From positions 1-64,000 of the forward strand of contig JANPJA010000078.1 in the NCBI GenBank assembly GCA_031425275.1: a stretch of DNA of 64,000 nt. Direction: 5' to 3'. The stretch comes from JAIVGV01 sp031425275 (GTDB taxonomy: Bacteria; Acidobacteriota; Blastocatellia; Pyrinomonadales; Pyrinomonadaceae). Positions 16,657 to 25,426 of this stretch are shown here, in pieces. How positions within the stretch are numbered: position 1 is the stretch's first letter; each line of letters begins with the position of its first letter. The notes beneath the pieces are model-generated. The model saw nothing but the letters and a program-made list of their open reading frames with translations, searched no databases and had not been told where the DNA came from. The position numbers and the translations under genes are program-made.

Positions 16657-17628
16657 ATGGATACGCCGGGCATGACGAAAGAGCAGAGGCGGGCCGAGAC
16701 ACTGGACGGCGCGCGCGTCGCCGCTGAGATAAAACGCGAAGTGGCCGGGGAGGCCGCGCGGCTCAAGAGTGTGTACGGCGTGACGCCGTGCCTCGTCGTC
16801 GTGCGGGTCGGTGACGATCCGGCGTCCGAGGTTTACGTCAGGAGCAAGGTCAAAACATCCGAGCAACTCGGTTTACTCTCGGAGCATTGCGCGCTGCCGG
16901 CCGCGACGAGCGAAGCCCGCCTGCTCGCGGAGATCGCCACGCTTAACGGGCGCGAAGAGGTGGACGGCATTCTGGTGCAACTCCCGCTGCCGCGTCACAT
17001 CGACGAGGCGGTGGTCTTAGAGGCGATTGATCCGGCCAAAGACGTTGACGGCTTTCACGCCTTGAACGTCGGGCTGCTGTCGCTGGGCCGCCCCGCTTTC
17101 GTGCCTTGCACGCCCGCCGGCGTCGTCGAGTTGCTGGAGCGTGAGGGCGTGGGGATTCGCGGCGCGCACGCCTGCGTCGTCGGCCGCAGCCAGATCGTCG
17201 GCCGCCCGCTCGCGCAATTGCTGTTGCAGCGCGACGCCACCGTCACCGTCTGCCACTCGCGCACGCCCGATCTGGCCGCGCACACGAGCCGCGCCGACAT
17301 CCTCGTCGCGGCCGTCGGGCGCGCCGGGCTGATCCGCCTTGAACACGTCAAGCCCGGCGCGACAGTCATCGACGTGGGGATGAACAAGTTGACCGACGAA
17401 GCCGAGGCGCGAGACTTCTTCGGCGAACGGGCGGACGAGCGGGTGGAGACGATCAGGAGGAGAGGTTACACGCTCGTCGGCGACGTGCACCCGGCCGAGG
17501 TCGGGCGAGTGGCCGGGCGGCTGACACCCGTGCCGGGGGGCGTCGGGCCGCTGACGGTTGCGATGTTGATGAAGAACGCCGTGACGGCGGCGCGCAGGCG
17601 TCGCGGGGATTTGAAAGCGCGGGCGTGA
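16657..17628 (+). CDS. folD: Methylenetetrahydrofolate dehydrogenase/cyclohydrolase
   Basis: A bifunctional enzyme interconverting 5,10-methylene-, methenyl- and 10-formyl-tetrahydrofolate. The catalytic tyrosine and lysine lie in EVYVRSKVK. The family signatures VDGILVQLPLPRHID and VPGGVGPLTVAMLM are present, as is the NADP site VVGRSQIVGRP. At 323 residues it is slightly longer than usual, because about 15 N-terminal residues precede the conserved start; ATG 16672 is an alternative start. AAGGG lies five bases before 16657. It is followed closely by coaE. Confidence 0.95.
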   Translation: MDTPGMTKEQRRAETLDGARVAAEIKREVAGEAARLKSVYGVTPCLVVVRVGDDPASEVYVRSKVKTSEQLGLLSEHCALPAATSEARLLAEIATLNGREEVDGILVQLPLPRHIDEAVVLEAIDPAKDVDGFHALNVGLLSLGRPAFVPCTPAGVVELLEREGVGIRGAHACVVGRSQIVGRPLAQLLLQRDATVTVCHSRTPDLAAHTSRADILVAAVGRAGLIRLEHVKPGATVIDVGMNKLTDEAEARDFFGERADERVETIRRRGYTLVGDVHPAEVGRVAGRLTPVPGGVGPLTVAMLMKNAVTAARRRRGDLKARA

Positions 17629-17649
17629 CTGGGTGGGGGTGGCGGCGAA

Positions 17650-18285
17650 ATGTTGCGCGTGGGGCTGACGGGATCAATCGCGGTCGGCAAGTCGTTCGTC
17701 TCGTCGGTGCTGGCCGAACTCGGATGTCATGTGCTTGACGCAGACCAGACGGCGCGTGAGTTGGTAGCCCCCGGCTCGGCGGGGCTTCGGGCCGTGGTCG
17801 AGGCTTTTGGCGATGATGTGATTGGCGGGGACGGAACTCTCGACCGGGCGCGTCTCGGCTCGATTGTTTTCGCGGATGAGGCGAAGAGGCAACTCCTCAA
17901 CTCGATCCTCCATCCACTGATCATCGCGGCGCAGGACGAGTGGGTGAAGGGCCGGGAGCGGGAAGACCCGCAAGGCGTGGCCGTCGTGGACGCCGCGCTG
18001 ATGATCGAGTCGGGGGGTTATCTCCGCTTCGACAAGCTGATCGTGGTTCACTGCGAGGAGGGCGTCCAACTCGCGCGGCTGTTGGGGCGGGACAATCTCA
18101 CGCGCGACGAGGCGGTGCGGCGCATCGCCGCGCAGATGCCGCAACGCGAGAAGATGCGACATGCCGATTACCTCGTCGATACGTCGGGCACGTATGATGA
18201 GACGCGCGGGCAGGCGGTAAAAATTTACGAAGAATTGCTTCGACTTGCCCGCAGACCGGCGACCTTGCCGACGACGACAGATTAA
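17650..18285 (+). CDS. coaE: Dephospho-CoA kinase
   Basis: The last step of coenzyme A synthesis, phosphorylation of dephospho-CoA by ATP. The 211-residue protein opens with VGLTGSIAVGKSFVSS (Walker A, GSIAVGKS) and continues with LDADQTARELVAPG, typical of CoaE. A domain with RRIAAQMP follows. It starts 22 bases after folD, so the two are probably cotranscribed. Confidence 0.95.
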   Translation: MLRVGLTGSIAVGKSFVSSVLAELGCHVLDADQTARELVAPGSAGLRAVVEAFGDDVIGGDGTLDRARLGSIVFADEAKRQLLNSILHPLIIAAQDEWVKGREREDPQGVAVVDAALMIESGGYLRFDKLIVVHCEEGVQLARLLGRDNLTRDEAVRRIAAQMPQREKMRHADYLVDTSGTYDETRGQAVKIYEELLRLARRPATLPTTTD

Positions 18286-18339
18286 TCGAAAGCGCGTCGG
18301 GCGCGGGTTTGAGTGGACAGCCGGCGGCGGCGTTTACAG

Positions 18340-20328
18340 ATGAGAGTACGGCCCCTAAAAATATCTACGTTGTTCGGGCGTTGGCGCGCGTCAATCTGCG
18401 TGCTAACGGCGTTGACTCTGGTGGTCGGCAGCGGGTGTTTTTCGGGGGATGATGGGGAGCAGTTTTACGGACGGGTGAAGGTTCCGCGCTCGCAGGAATT
18501 TCGTTGGAGCGACGGCGGGCTGCCCCGCATTTTCGATCCGGCCCGCGCCTCGTCGCCGCCCGACACCGACGCCGTCCGCGCGCTGTTTGAAGGCTTGACC
18601 GAACTTGAGGCGCAAAGTCTCAAGCCGGTCGCGGGCGTGGCCGAGCGTTGGGAGCCGTCGGATGGGGGCAAGGTGTGGACGTTCCACCTCAGGCGGGACG
18701 CGCGCTGGTCGAACGGAGATGCCGTCACCGCACACGACTTTGTGCGTGCGTGGCGGCGCACGTTGCGTCTCGGAGAAGCCGCGCCGCACGCGCGTCTGCT
18801 CGCGAACGTGATCGAGGCGGAGAAAGAAGTGGGCGGCGGCGGCGGCGCGGCGGCTCAGGCCGGGGCGGACACCTCCACAGACGAGAAGCGGTCAGTTGAA
18901 ACGCCTCCCGCCGTTGACTCCGCCGCTGTCGGGGGCGGGTCCGGGGCCGCAGTGGAGGGGCCGAAACTCGGTGTCCAAGCCGTTGACGGTCAGACTCTGC
19001 GGGTGAGTTTGCGACGGCCCGACAAAAACTTCGCGACGCTCGTCGCGCACCCGGTCTTCCGGCCCATACATGTCTCGACTGATGTGGTGGAGGATAACGC
19101 CGCCGCAGCCGATTCGGTGGGCGAGTCGAACGGGAGGGGGTTGCCCGCGCGGCCCTTCATCTCGAACGGGGCTTTCCGGCTGGGGGAATTGTCGGCCGAC
19201 CGAGTCGTGCTTGAGCGCGAGCGTCACTACTGGAATTCGGCGCAGGTCGCGCTCGAACGGGTCAGCTTCGTCGGGACGCTCGACGCCGAGGCCGCGCTGT
19301 CCGCCTACCGCGCGGGCGAGGTCGATGCGGTCACGAACGCGAACGTCGAGCCGCTCGGACTAAAGCTGCTCGCCTCGTACAAAGACTTTCGCCGCACGAC
19401 CTTCGGCGCGCTGACCTACTACGACATCAACTCGACGCGACCGCCCTTCGATGACGTTCGCGTCCGGCGCGCACTCGCGCTCGCCATTGACCGCCGGCGT
19501 TTGAGCGCCGACACGCTTGAAGGCGCGACCGAGCCGGCCGAGAAGTTTCTCCCCGACGCATTAAGTGAAGGTGTGCAGGGCAATGCGTCGAGCGAGACGT
19601 TGGGGGTCGAAAAAGAGAAGGGCGAAGGCGCGGCCGCAAGGCGAGACGTTGCGAGCGGCGGCGCGAAGGGTGAATCCGGCGCGGGTTACGGATTTGATCC
19701 CGCAAGGGCGCAAATCCTGATCGCAGAGGCGGGCTACCCCGGGGGAGCCGGGTTCCCGCGCGTCCGCCTCCTGATCAACCGCAACGATCAACACAAGCTC
19801 GTCGCGGAAGCCATCGCCTCGATGTGGCGAAGTGTCCTCGGAGTCGAGACCGAGATCATGCAGCGTGATTGGGGCGAGTATGAGTTGCGTCTGCGCACCG
19901 GCGAGTTCGACGTGGCGAAACGCAGCTACATCATGCAAAGCCTTGATGGAGAGTCCAACATGCTCGCCATCTTCGACCCCGCGCGGCTGAACTTTGATCG
20001 GGCCACGATCGCGGACTCGCCCGCCCCGGCGCCGTCCGCGCTCGGCCAGCCGCAGCCGACCCCGTCTCAAAACGACAAGGATAACAAAGTTACCGCCCCC
20101 GTTGCCGACGAGCTGGGGGAGATATTTGATGAGTCGCGGGCGCTCAGCATCGTCCCGGCCATTCCCCTCTATTTCGCCTCTTCTTACGCGCTCGTCAAGC
20201 CCTACATCAAAGGTTTCGACTCGAACCTGCTCGACGCCCCGTCGCTCCAGCGCGTGCGCATCGATACGAACTGGCAGCCCCCCGAGCGCGAAATGATCCT
20301 CGCTCCAGTCGGTTCGACGAGACCATGA
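18340..20328 (+). CDS. Peptide ABC transporter substrate-binding lipoprotein (SBP family 5, OppA-like)
   Basis: A solute-binding protein for peptides or related ligands. A hydrophobic leader ends VVGSGCF with a possible lipidation cysteine at residue 33. Family 5 features include FRWSDGGLPRIFDPARASS near the N-terminus, VWTFHLRRDARWSNGD, FDDVRVRRALALAIDRR, and a C-terminal IPLYFASSYALVKPYIKGF. Two low-complexity insertions (about residues 165-215 and 410-445, Gly/Ala/Ser/Glu rich) are not family-typical. I use ATG 18340; a GTG at 18313 would add nine residues. No permease or ATPase genes are adjacent, so it is an orphan in this window. Confidence 0.9.
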   Translation: MRVRPLKISTLFGRWRASICVLTALTLVVGSGCFSGDDGEQFYGRVKVPRSQEFRWSDGGLPRIFDPARASSPPDTDAVRALFEGLTELEAQSLKPVAGVAERWEPSDGGKVWTFHLRRDARWSNGDAVTAHDFVRAWRRTLRLGEAAPHARLLANVIEAEKEVGGGGGAAAQAGADTSTDEKRSVETPPAVDSAAVGGGSGAAVEGPKLGVQAVDGQTLRVSLRRPDKNFATLVAHPVFRPIHVSTDVVEDNAAAADSVGESNGRGLPARPFISNGAFRLGELSADRVVLERERHYWNSAQVALERVSFVGTLDAEAALSAYRAGEVDAVTNANVEPLGLKLLASYKDFRRTTFGALTYYDINSTRPPFDDVRVRRALALAIDRRRLSADTLEGATEPAEKFLPDALSEGVQGNASSETLGVEKEKGEGAAARRDVASGGAKGESGAGYGFDPARAQILIAEAGYPGGAGFPRVRLLINRNDQHKLVAEAIASMWRSVLGVETEIMQRDWGEYELRLRTGEFDVAKRSYIMQSLDGESNMLAIFDPARLNFDRATIADSPAPAPSALGQPQPTPSQNDKDNKVTAPVADELGEIFDESRALSIVPAIPLYFASSYALVKPYIKGFDSNLLDAPSLQRVRIDTNWQPPEREMILAPVGSTRP

Positions 20329-20669
20329 ATGGTGTCGGGTTCAACCGCGAAGCGTTTAATTCCGCCAAAAAGCCTTGGCCAAGTAATGCAAAATCGCCCC
20401 CATTAGACGTTTAATCTAGGGTAATCGCCCCCGGACAAGACAGGCGATTGACTTCAACTGTGAGTGGCTAAAACCCTCTACAGAAATCGCTTGTCGGGGA
20501 TGCCCGCGGACAATTATACTTGCGGCAGGGGCGGTTTTCGCGTGTTACTCGCCGCCCACTAAAGTCTCGTCAATAAATTTCGGTGGTAGCTAAGCCCGCC
20601 GAATCATCTTCGAGTCTGACCTCGTCCCTCCCGCACGCCCCGACAGTTTTCGGCACGATCCGGAGCAAA
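20329..20669 (+). promoter_or_regulatory. Gene-free leader with operator-like repeats before the cyclase operon
   Basis: This 341-base stretch is more AT-rich than its surroundings and contains no gene I can support. It holds a perfect 10-bp palindrome CTTGGCCAAG (20374-20383), two copies of AATCGCCCCC (20392-20401 and 20423-20432, 31 bases apart, about three helix turns) and two copies of CGTTTAAT (20353-20360 and 20408-20415). These look like binding sites for a regulator, but none is recognised. Confidence 0.5.
20491..20520 (+). promoter_or_regulatory. Candidate promoter of the cyclase operon
   Basis: TTGTCG (20491-20496) and TATACT (20515-20520) are separated by 18 bases, each a fair match to the sigma-70 hexamers. 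The operator-like repeats lie just upstream. Confidence 0.45.
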
Positions 20670-22742
20670 ATGGAAAAGGCCGCTACCCCCGATCGCACAA
20701 CCGCGCGAAAAGAGGAGCCTCAGCCGCCGTCCGAATGGCGCGAGGCGGAAGCTTCTCTCGCCGCCGGGTCGGGCCTCGCCCTGTTGCTCGTCGAGGGGCC
20801 GCAGCCGCCCCAACTCTCCGTCTCTAACAACAACTCCGTCTGCCACGCGCTCCAATCCTCGCCGACCCACGCGCACCTCTGCCAGCCTTACTGCGGCGAG
20901 GCTTACAAACGCGCGCGCATCGCGGGCGGGAAGACTTTCTACCGCTGCCACGCCGGGCTGAACTGTTTCACCCTGCCGGTCGAACTGCGGCGGGGACGAA
21001 CGCTGGCCGTCATCGGGGGGCGAGCATTTCTCTCCGCCGCCGACTACCGCGAGTTGGCCGAGCGGTTCCGAGTCGGGGATTTGCGGGAACTGCAATCGCC
21101 CGACCTGTTCCGCAACGTGCCGTTCACGACGCAGGATGAACTTGAACGGCTGGCCGAAATGGCCGCACGCGCGGCCGCACAAGTATCCGCCGCGACGGCT
21201 GACTTAAAAGTGACAAGCACGGAAGCCCTGCCTTCGCCCGCCCGCGGGCGGGCTGGCGGGTCGGGTGAGGCGGCCGAGGATCACTTCGCGCCCGGCACGA
21301 CTTTGCACGACGCCTCTCGACGGTTATTGGATGAGCTGTCCGTTTCGTTCGGCATCTCGACTGCTTCGCTGCTGCTCCGCCGTGAAGAAGGCTTCGTGCC
21401 GGTCTGCGGCGTGGGGAAGTTCAAAACCACGGCGCCCCGCGTCGAGTTCAAAAAACAAAGTCGGTCGCGGGCCACTTCGGTCGCCGAGTCGGCAGGGCGC
21501 GAGACTACAGCCACGCAACTGCTCGGCACGAGTGCGGCCGGGGCGCAACTCTTCCCGCTCATCGTGGCCGACGAGGTGAAGGGCGCATTGGTCGTCGATG
21601 AATCGGGACTCGACGAGGCGAAGCGGGCGCGCCTCACGGAATACTGCGGGCGCGTGGCGATGCCGCTCGAACTGCTGCGGCTGCGCGAGGAGTTGGAGCG
21701 GCGGATGCGCATTTCCTATCACCAGCAGTCGCTAACCGAGCAGGTCAACTCGGGCGAGCCGGAGGAGGCCTACTCGACCATCCTCCGCCACTCGACCGAA
21801 CTGCTCCGCTCGGAGCGCGGCTCGCTCCAACTCTTCGACGAGGCCGCGAACGAGTTGCGCGTCAAGGCGGCGGTCGGCCCGCGCGCGGAAGCGGCGCAGG
21901 AGGCGCGGGTGCCGTTCGGCGAGGGCGTCTCGGGGAAGGTCATGCGCGAGGGCCGACCGCTCGTCGTCCGCGACATGAAGACGGCGGGCCAGTCGCCGGG
22001 GCCGGCCGAGCGCAAGTATAAAACCGGCTCGTTCATCAGCTACCCGCTCATCGTCGGCAGCCGGCGCGTGGGCGTGCTCAACGTGACGGACAAAGCGAGC
22101 GGCGCGCAGTATGACGATCTCGATCTGAATTTGCTCGACATGATCGCGCCCCAGATGGCGCTCGCGCTCGACCGCGCGGGCTGGCACCAGAAGGCCACGC
22201 AGTTTCAAATCCTCTCGATCACCGACGCGCTCACCGGACTCCTGAACCGCCGCTATTTGGAGGAGCGGCTCGGCGAGGAGTTGGAGCGGTCGAAGCGCCA
22301 CCGCTTCGCGATGTGCTTCCTGATGATCGACATCGACAACTTCAAGGAGTACAACGACCGGCACGGGCATCAGGCGGGCGACGCCGCGCTCCAACTGACG
22401 TCGCAGTGTCTGAAGTCGGCCCTGCGAGGCGCGGACGTGGCTTCGCGCTACGGCGGCGAGGAATTCAGCGTGCTGCTCCCGCAGACCTCCATGTCTGAGG
22501 CGCAGGTGATAGCGGAGCGCATCCGCCACCGCGTCTCGTCCACGCCCTACCCGCACGGCCTCAACCAACCGGGCGGGGCCGTCACCGTCAGCATCGGCAT
22601 CTCCGCCTTCGGCCACGGTCAGGACAATCCCGAGTCGATCATTCGCGCCGCCGACGAAGCCCTCTACGCGGCCAAGAGCCGCGGCAAGAACCGCGTCGAA
22701 TCAGTCCTCGCGCCCGCCGCGCCCGACGTTAATGTCAACTGA
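20670..22742 (+). CDS. Diguanylate cyclase with PocR-type and GAF sensor domains
   Basis: Makes cyclic-di-GMP. Residues about 25-135 form a PocR-like sensor domain with cysteines 58, 71, 75, 93 and 99 (CQPYC, RCHAGLNC). Two GAF-like regions follow, about residues 215-340 and 360-515. The GGDEF domain starts at ITDALTGLLNRRYL and has an intact GGEEF active site. RGAD, five residues before it, is a complete inhibitory I-site, so product feedback is expected. I start at ATG 20670 (GGAG four bases upstream); the frame is open from a GTG at 20583. It overlaps the next gene by 11 bases, so the pair is translationally coupled. Confidence 0.9.
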   Translation: MEKAATPDRTTARKEEPQPPSEWREAEASLAAGSGLALLLVEGPQPPQLSVSNNNSVCHALQSSPTHAHLCQPYCGEAYKRARIAGGKTFYRCHAGLNCFTLPVELRRGRTLAVIGGRAFLSAADYRELAERFRVGDLRELQSPDLFRNVPFTTQDELERLAEMAARAAAQVSAATADLKVTSTEALPSPARGRAGGSGEAAEDHFAPGTTLHDASRRLLDELSVSFGISTASLLLRREEGFVPVCGVGKFKTTAPRVEFKKQSRSRATSVAESAGRETTATQLLGTSAAGAQLFPLIVADEVKGALVVDESGLDEAKRARLTEYCGRVAMPLELLRLREELERRMRISYHQQSLTEQVNSGEPEEAYSTILRHSTELLRSERGSLQLFDEAANELRVKAAVGPRAEAAQEARVPFGEGVSGKVMREGRPLVVRDMKTAGQSPGPAERKYKTGSFISYPLIVGSRRVGVLNVTDKASGAQYDDLDLNLLDMIAPQMALALDRAGWHQKATQFQILSITDALTGLLNRRYLEERLGEELERSKRHRFAMCFLMIDIDNFKEYNDRHGHQAGDAALQLTSQCLKSALRGADVASRYGGEEFSVLLPQTSMSEAQVIAERIRHRVSSTPYPHGLNQPGGAVTVSIGISAFGHGQDNPESIIRAADEALYAAKSRGKNRVESVLAPAAPDVNVN

Positions 22743-25005
22743 AGCCCCGCTCCAACACGCGACGCACAGACGCATCCTCGGGCGCGTCACGCCCGACCTG
22801 TTCGTCGGTCGCGGCGCGGAGGTCGAAGAGATCGAACGGCTTGCGCCGCACCACTCAGGCCCGCGCGGACTGCTCCTGCTCGCCGCCCCCGGCGCGGGCG
22901 CGACCGAACTGTTGCGACAGACTTACGACCGGCTCTTCCGCCACCACGGCACGGCCTCGCCTATCTATTTCCAGTGGTCGCGCGACGACCGCACGGCGTC
23001 GGCAGCCGCTCGCCGCTTCCTCCATACGTTTCTTTCGCAACTCGTCGCCCACCGCCGAGACGATCCCTCCTACGTCAACGCGCCGCCGCCGCTGCGCGAT
23101 CTCATCGACCTCGCGGACCCGTCCGATTACGAATGGATCGAACGGCTCGTCGATGCCTTCGAGTCGGCGCGCGACCGCGCCGACGAGCGGGCCTTGATCC
23201 ACCTGTGCATGAGCGCGCCGCAACTAGCCGCCTCGCGCGGCGCGCGCTCTCTGGTGTTGTTCGACGACGTGCAGGCGGCCGAACGTCTCGCGGGCGAAGT
23301 CAATCTGGGCATCGAGATCGCGCAGACGGCCGTTAACTCGGGAGTGCCGTACGTGTTGGCCGGACTCCGGCGCGGGCTGATCGACACGCTCAACGGCGGC
23401 AACTCGCCGCAACGATTCGACAGCTTCGGCACGCTCAATCTCGACAACCTGTCCGACGCCGACGCGCGCACGCTCGTCGAGCGTTTGGCGTATGAGCGGC
23501 GCGTGGCCTTGAACGACGAGACGCGCGATCTCGTGATCCAGCAGTTCGAGGGCAGCCCGTTCTACATCTCGACCTTCATGCAGTCGGCGCGGCGCGGCGG
23601 CGTCGGGCTGACGAGCTTTCTCGAATGCCAAAAGCTCTACGTTGACGAATTACTCGGCGGCCGCGTCAACCGCCGCTTCAACACCGTCCTCGAAGAGGTC
23701 GCGCCCGTACTCACGACGCGGCGCGCTCTGATCCGCGTCCTCCACGATTCGGCGATCAACGCCGGGGGCAAGTCGCCCGCCGAGGCTTGGCGCAGGCGGC
23801 TTGAGCTGGAGCCGGAACAACTCTACCCGCTGATGAACGCGCTGCACACTCACGAACTGGCGAGCTTCAACGCGACCTTCATGGAGATGAGCACGAACAC
23901 GGTCTGGCGCGATTATCTCAAGGCCAGCTACCGCCTTCAGGTCGCCGCCCAGCCGCGCGCGCTCGTCGTCGCAGACACCCTCGTCGAAACACTCAAGCGC
24001 GCGCCGCAGGCGATGGCCCGCCACTACCGCCGCGCCACCGCCCTCGGGCTGCGCGAATTGCTCGCGCGCTTCGACGCCCAGCGCGTCCCCGCGAGCCTGC
24101 TCCACTACGACCGCTTCAGCCGCATCTATCGCGGGGCCGAGCCGGACGAAGTCGCGGCCGGCATCGACGCCGAGGTCGATCTCGTCCGGCTGCCGCAGGT
24201 CGTCCACGCCGCGAGCTGTGAGGCCTTCCACCCCTCGATGCGGCAGGTCTGCGACGAGGAGCGGTGCGCCGTGGCGCACGGTTTCGACGCCGCGCCTTAC
24301 ACCGACGCCAACGAGATCGTCTGGCTCGCCGCCGAGATCGAAGGGAAGATGGAGATCGGCCGCGCCCTCACCGAAGTGTGGTGCGACCGTCTGACGCAGG
24401 TGGCGGGCGCGTGCGGCTTCAAGCGCACGCGGCTGTGGCTCGTCTCCCCCGAAGGCTTCACGCCCGAAGCCAGCGAGTTGTTGAACGAGCGTGAGGCGTT
24501 CGGTTCGAGCCGGCAGCAGTTGGAGCTGCTCACGGCGCGTCTCAGCCCCGAACTCGCCGCCGCCGAGTCGGCGCGCAGCCAGCCGCTGGACGAATTCGAG
24601 ATGGTCATCCCGATGGGCGGGGACACCGAGCTGATCGCCGCGAACACGGTCGAGCAGATCGCGCGACGGCTCAACTTCCCGTCCGAGGCCATCAACCAGA
24701 TCAAGATGGCCCTCGTCGAGGCGTGCATCAACGCCTCCGAGCATTCTCTAAGCCCGGACCGAAAAATTTATCAGCGGTTCCGCGTCGAAAGTGATAAATT
24801 GACCGTCACCGTTTCGAGCCGGGGGGTGCGACTGCCGGCGGCCGCGCCGGCGAACGGGCGCAACGGCGACGAAACCTCTCCCGATGACACGAAGGGCCGT
24901 CGCGGCTGGGGACTCAAGCTCATCCGCACACTAATGGACGAGGTGGAGTTCGAGAGCGTTGACGACGGCACGCGCCTGCGGATGACGAAATATCTGAGCG
25001 GCTAG
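22732..25005 (+). CDS. Degenerate AAA-type NTPase fused to an RsbW-like serine kinase domain
   Basis: A 757-residue two-part protein. Residues about 20-300 look like an AAA_16/Orc1-type NTPase: FVGRGAEVEEIE, then PGAGATE at the Walker A position (canonical GKT replaced by GAT, so the lysine is lost), and a good Walker B LVLFDD at 174-179. A long middle region is not recognised. Residues about 610-757 form a GHKL/HATPase domain of the SpoIIAB/RsbW type, with N-box ALVEACINASEHS (660-672) and G-box GRRGWGLKLI (722-731). The next gene encodes a STAS protein, the usual substrate of such kinases. Kinase activity and NTPase loss are inferences from motifs. Confidence 0.8.
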   Translation: MSTEAPLQHATHRRILGRVTPDLFVGRGAEVEEIERLAPHHSGPRGLLLLAAPGAGATELLRQTYDRLFRHHGTASPIYFQWSRDDRTASAAARRFLHTFLSQLVAHRRDDPSYVNAPPPLRDLIDLADPSDYEWIERLVDAFESARDRADERALIHLCMSAPQLAASRGARSLVLFDDVQAAERLAGEVNLGIEIAQTAVNSGVPYVLAGLRRGLIDTLNGGNSPQRFDSFGTLNLDNLSDADARTLVERLAYERRVALNDETRDLVIQQFEGSPFYISTFMQSARRGGVGLTSFLECQKLYVDELLGGRVNRRFNTVLEEVAPVLTTRRALIRVLHDSAINAGGKSPAEAWRRRLELEPEQLYPLMNALHTHELASFNATFMEMSTNTVWRDYLKASYRLQVAAQPRALVVADTLVETLKRAPQAMARHYRRATALGLRELLARFDAQRVPASLLHYDRFSRIYRGAEPDEVAAGIDAEVDLVRLPQVVHAASCEAFHPSMRQVCDEERCAVAHGFDAAPYTDANEIVWLAAEIEGKMEIGRALTEVWCDRLTQVAGACGFKRTRLWLVSPEGFTPEASELLNEREAFGSSRQQLELLTARLSPELAAAESARSQPLDEFEMVIPMGGDTELIAANTVEQIARRLNFPSEAINQIKMALVEACINASEHSLSPDRKIYQRFRVESDKLTVTVSSRGVRLPAAAPANGRNGDETSPDDTKGRRGWGLKLIRTLMDEVEFESVDDGTRLRMTKYLSG

Positions 25006-25021
25006 GAAGGGATCAGACGAC

Positions 25022-25423
25022 ATGGCCGAATCGTCTGCGGAACTACGCGTGCGCTCCGAGCGCGTCGGGCTGGTCGCCGTGGTTTATGCCGGCGACTACC
25101 TCAACAAGCTGAGCGGCGAACGGATCGAGCGTGAGTGTCGTCGGAGCCTCGCCGAGGGTTGCCGCGGGCTCGTCGTCGATTTCCGTCAAACGGGCATGGT
25201 CAACAGCATCGGCGTCTCGATACTGCTCGGCGTCATCGACGCGGCCGGCCGCGCCGCCGCCCCGCTCGTCTTCGCGGGCGCGAACACACAGGCCGCACAG
25301 GTCTTCGAGATGCTGGGCCTCACGCGGCACGTCCGCCTCGCCGACGGCGTCGAGTCCGCCCTCAAGATGTTGGCCAGCGACAGCGATCACGCAGCCAGCT
25401 ACGCCGCCGACCGACTGGGCTAA
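25022..25423 (+). CDS. STAS-domain anti-anti-sigma factor-like protein
   Basis: A single STAS domain of 133 residues. The loop MVNSIGVSILLG places S62 where SpoIIAA/RsbV proteins are phosphorylated by their partner kinase. The preceding gene encodes an RsbW-like kinase domain, so the two probably form a partner-switching pair. It starts 17 bases after that gene with GGAAGGGA as a Shine-Dalgarno region and ends four bases before the HD-GYP gene. No sigma factor gene is in the operon, so the final output is unknown. Confidence 0.88.
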   Translation: MAESSAELRVRSERVGLVAVVYAGDYLNKLSGERIERECRRSLAEGCRGLVVDFRQTGMVNSIGVSILLGVIDAAGRAAAPLVFAGANTQAAQVFEMLGLTRHVRLADGVESALKMLASDSDHAASYAADRLG

Positions 25424-25426
25424 GAG

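Noticed and set aside
20329..20669. Possible cyclic-di-GMP riboswitch before the diguanylate cyclase
   Set aside because: No GEMM-type tetraloop/receptor or conserved bulge sequences were found.
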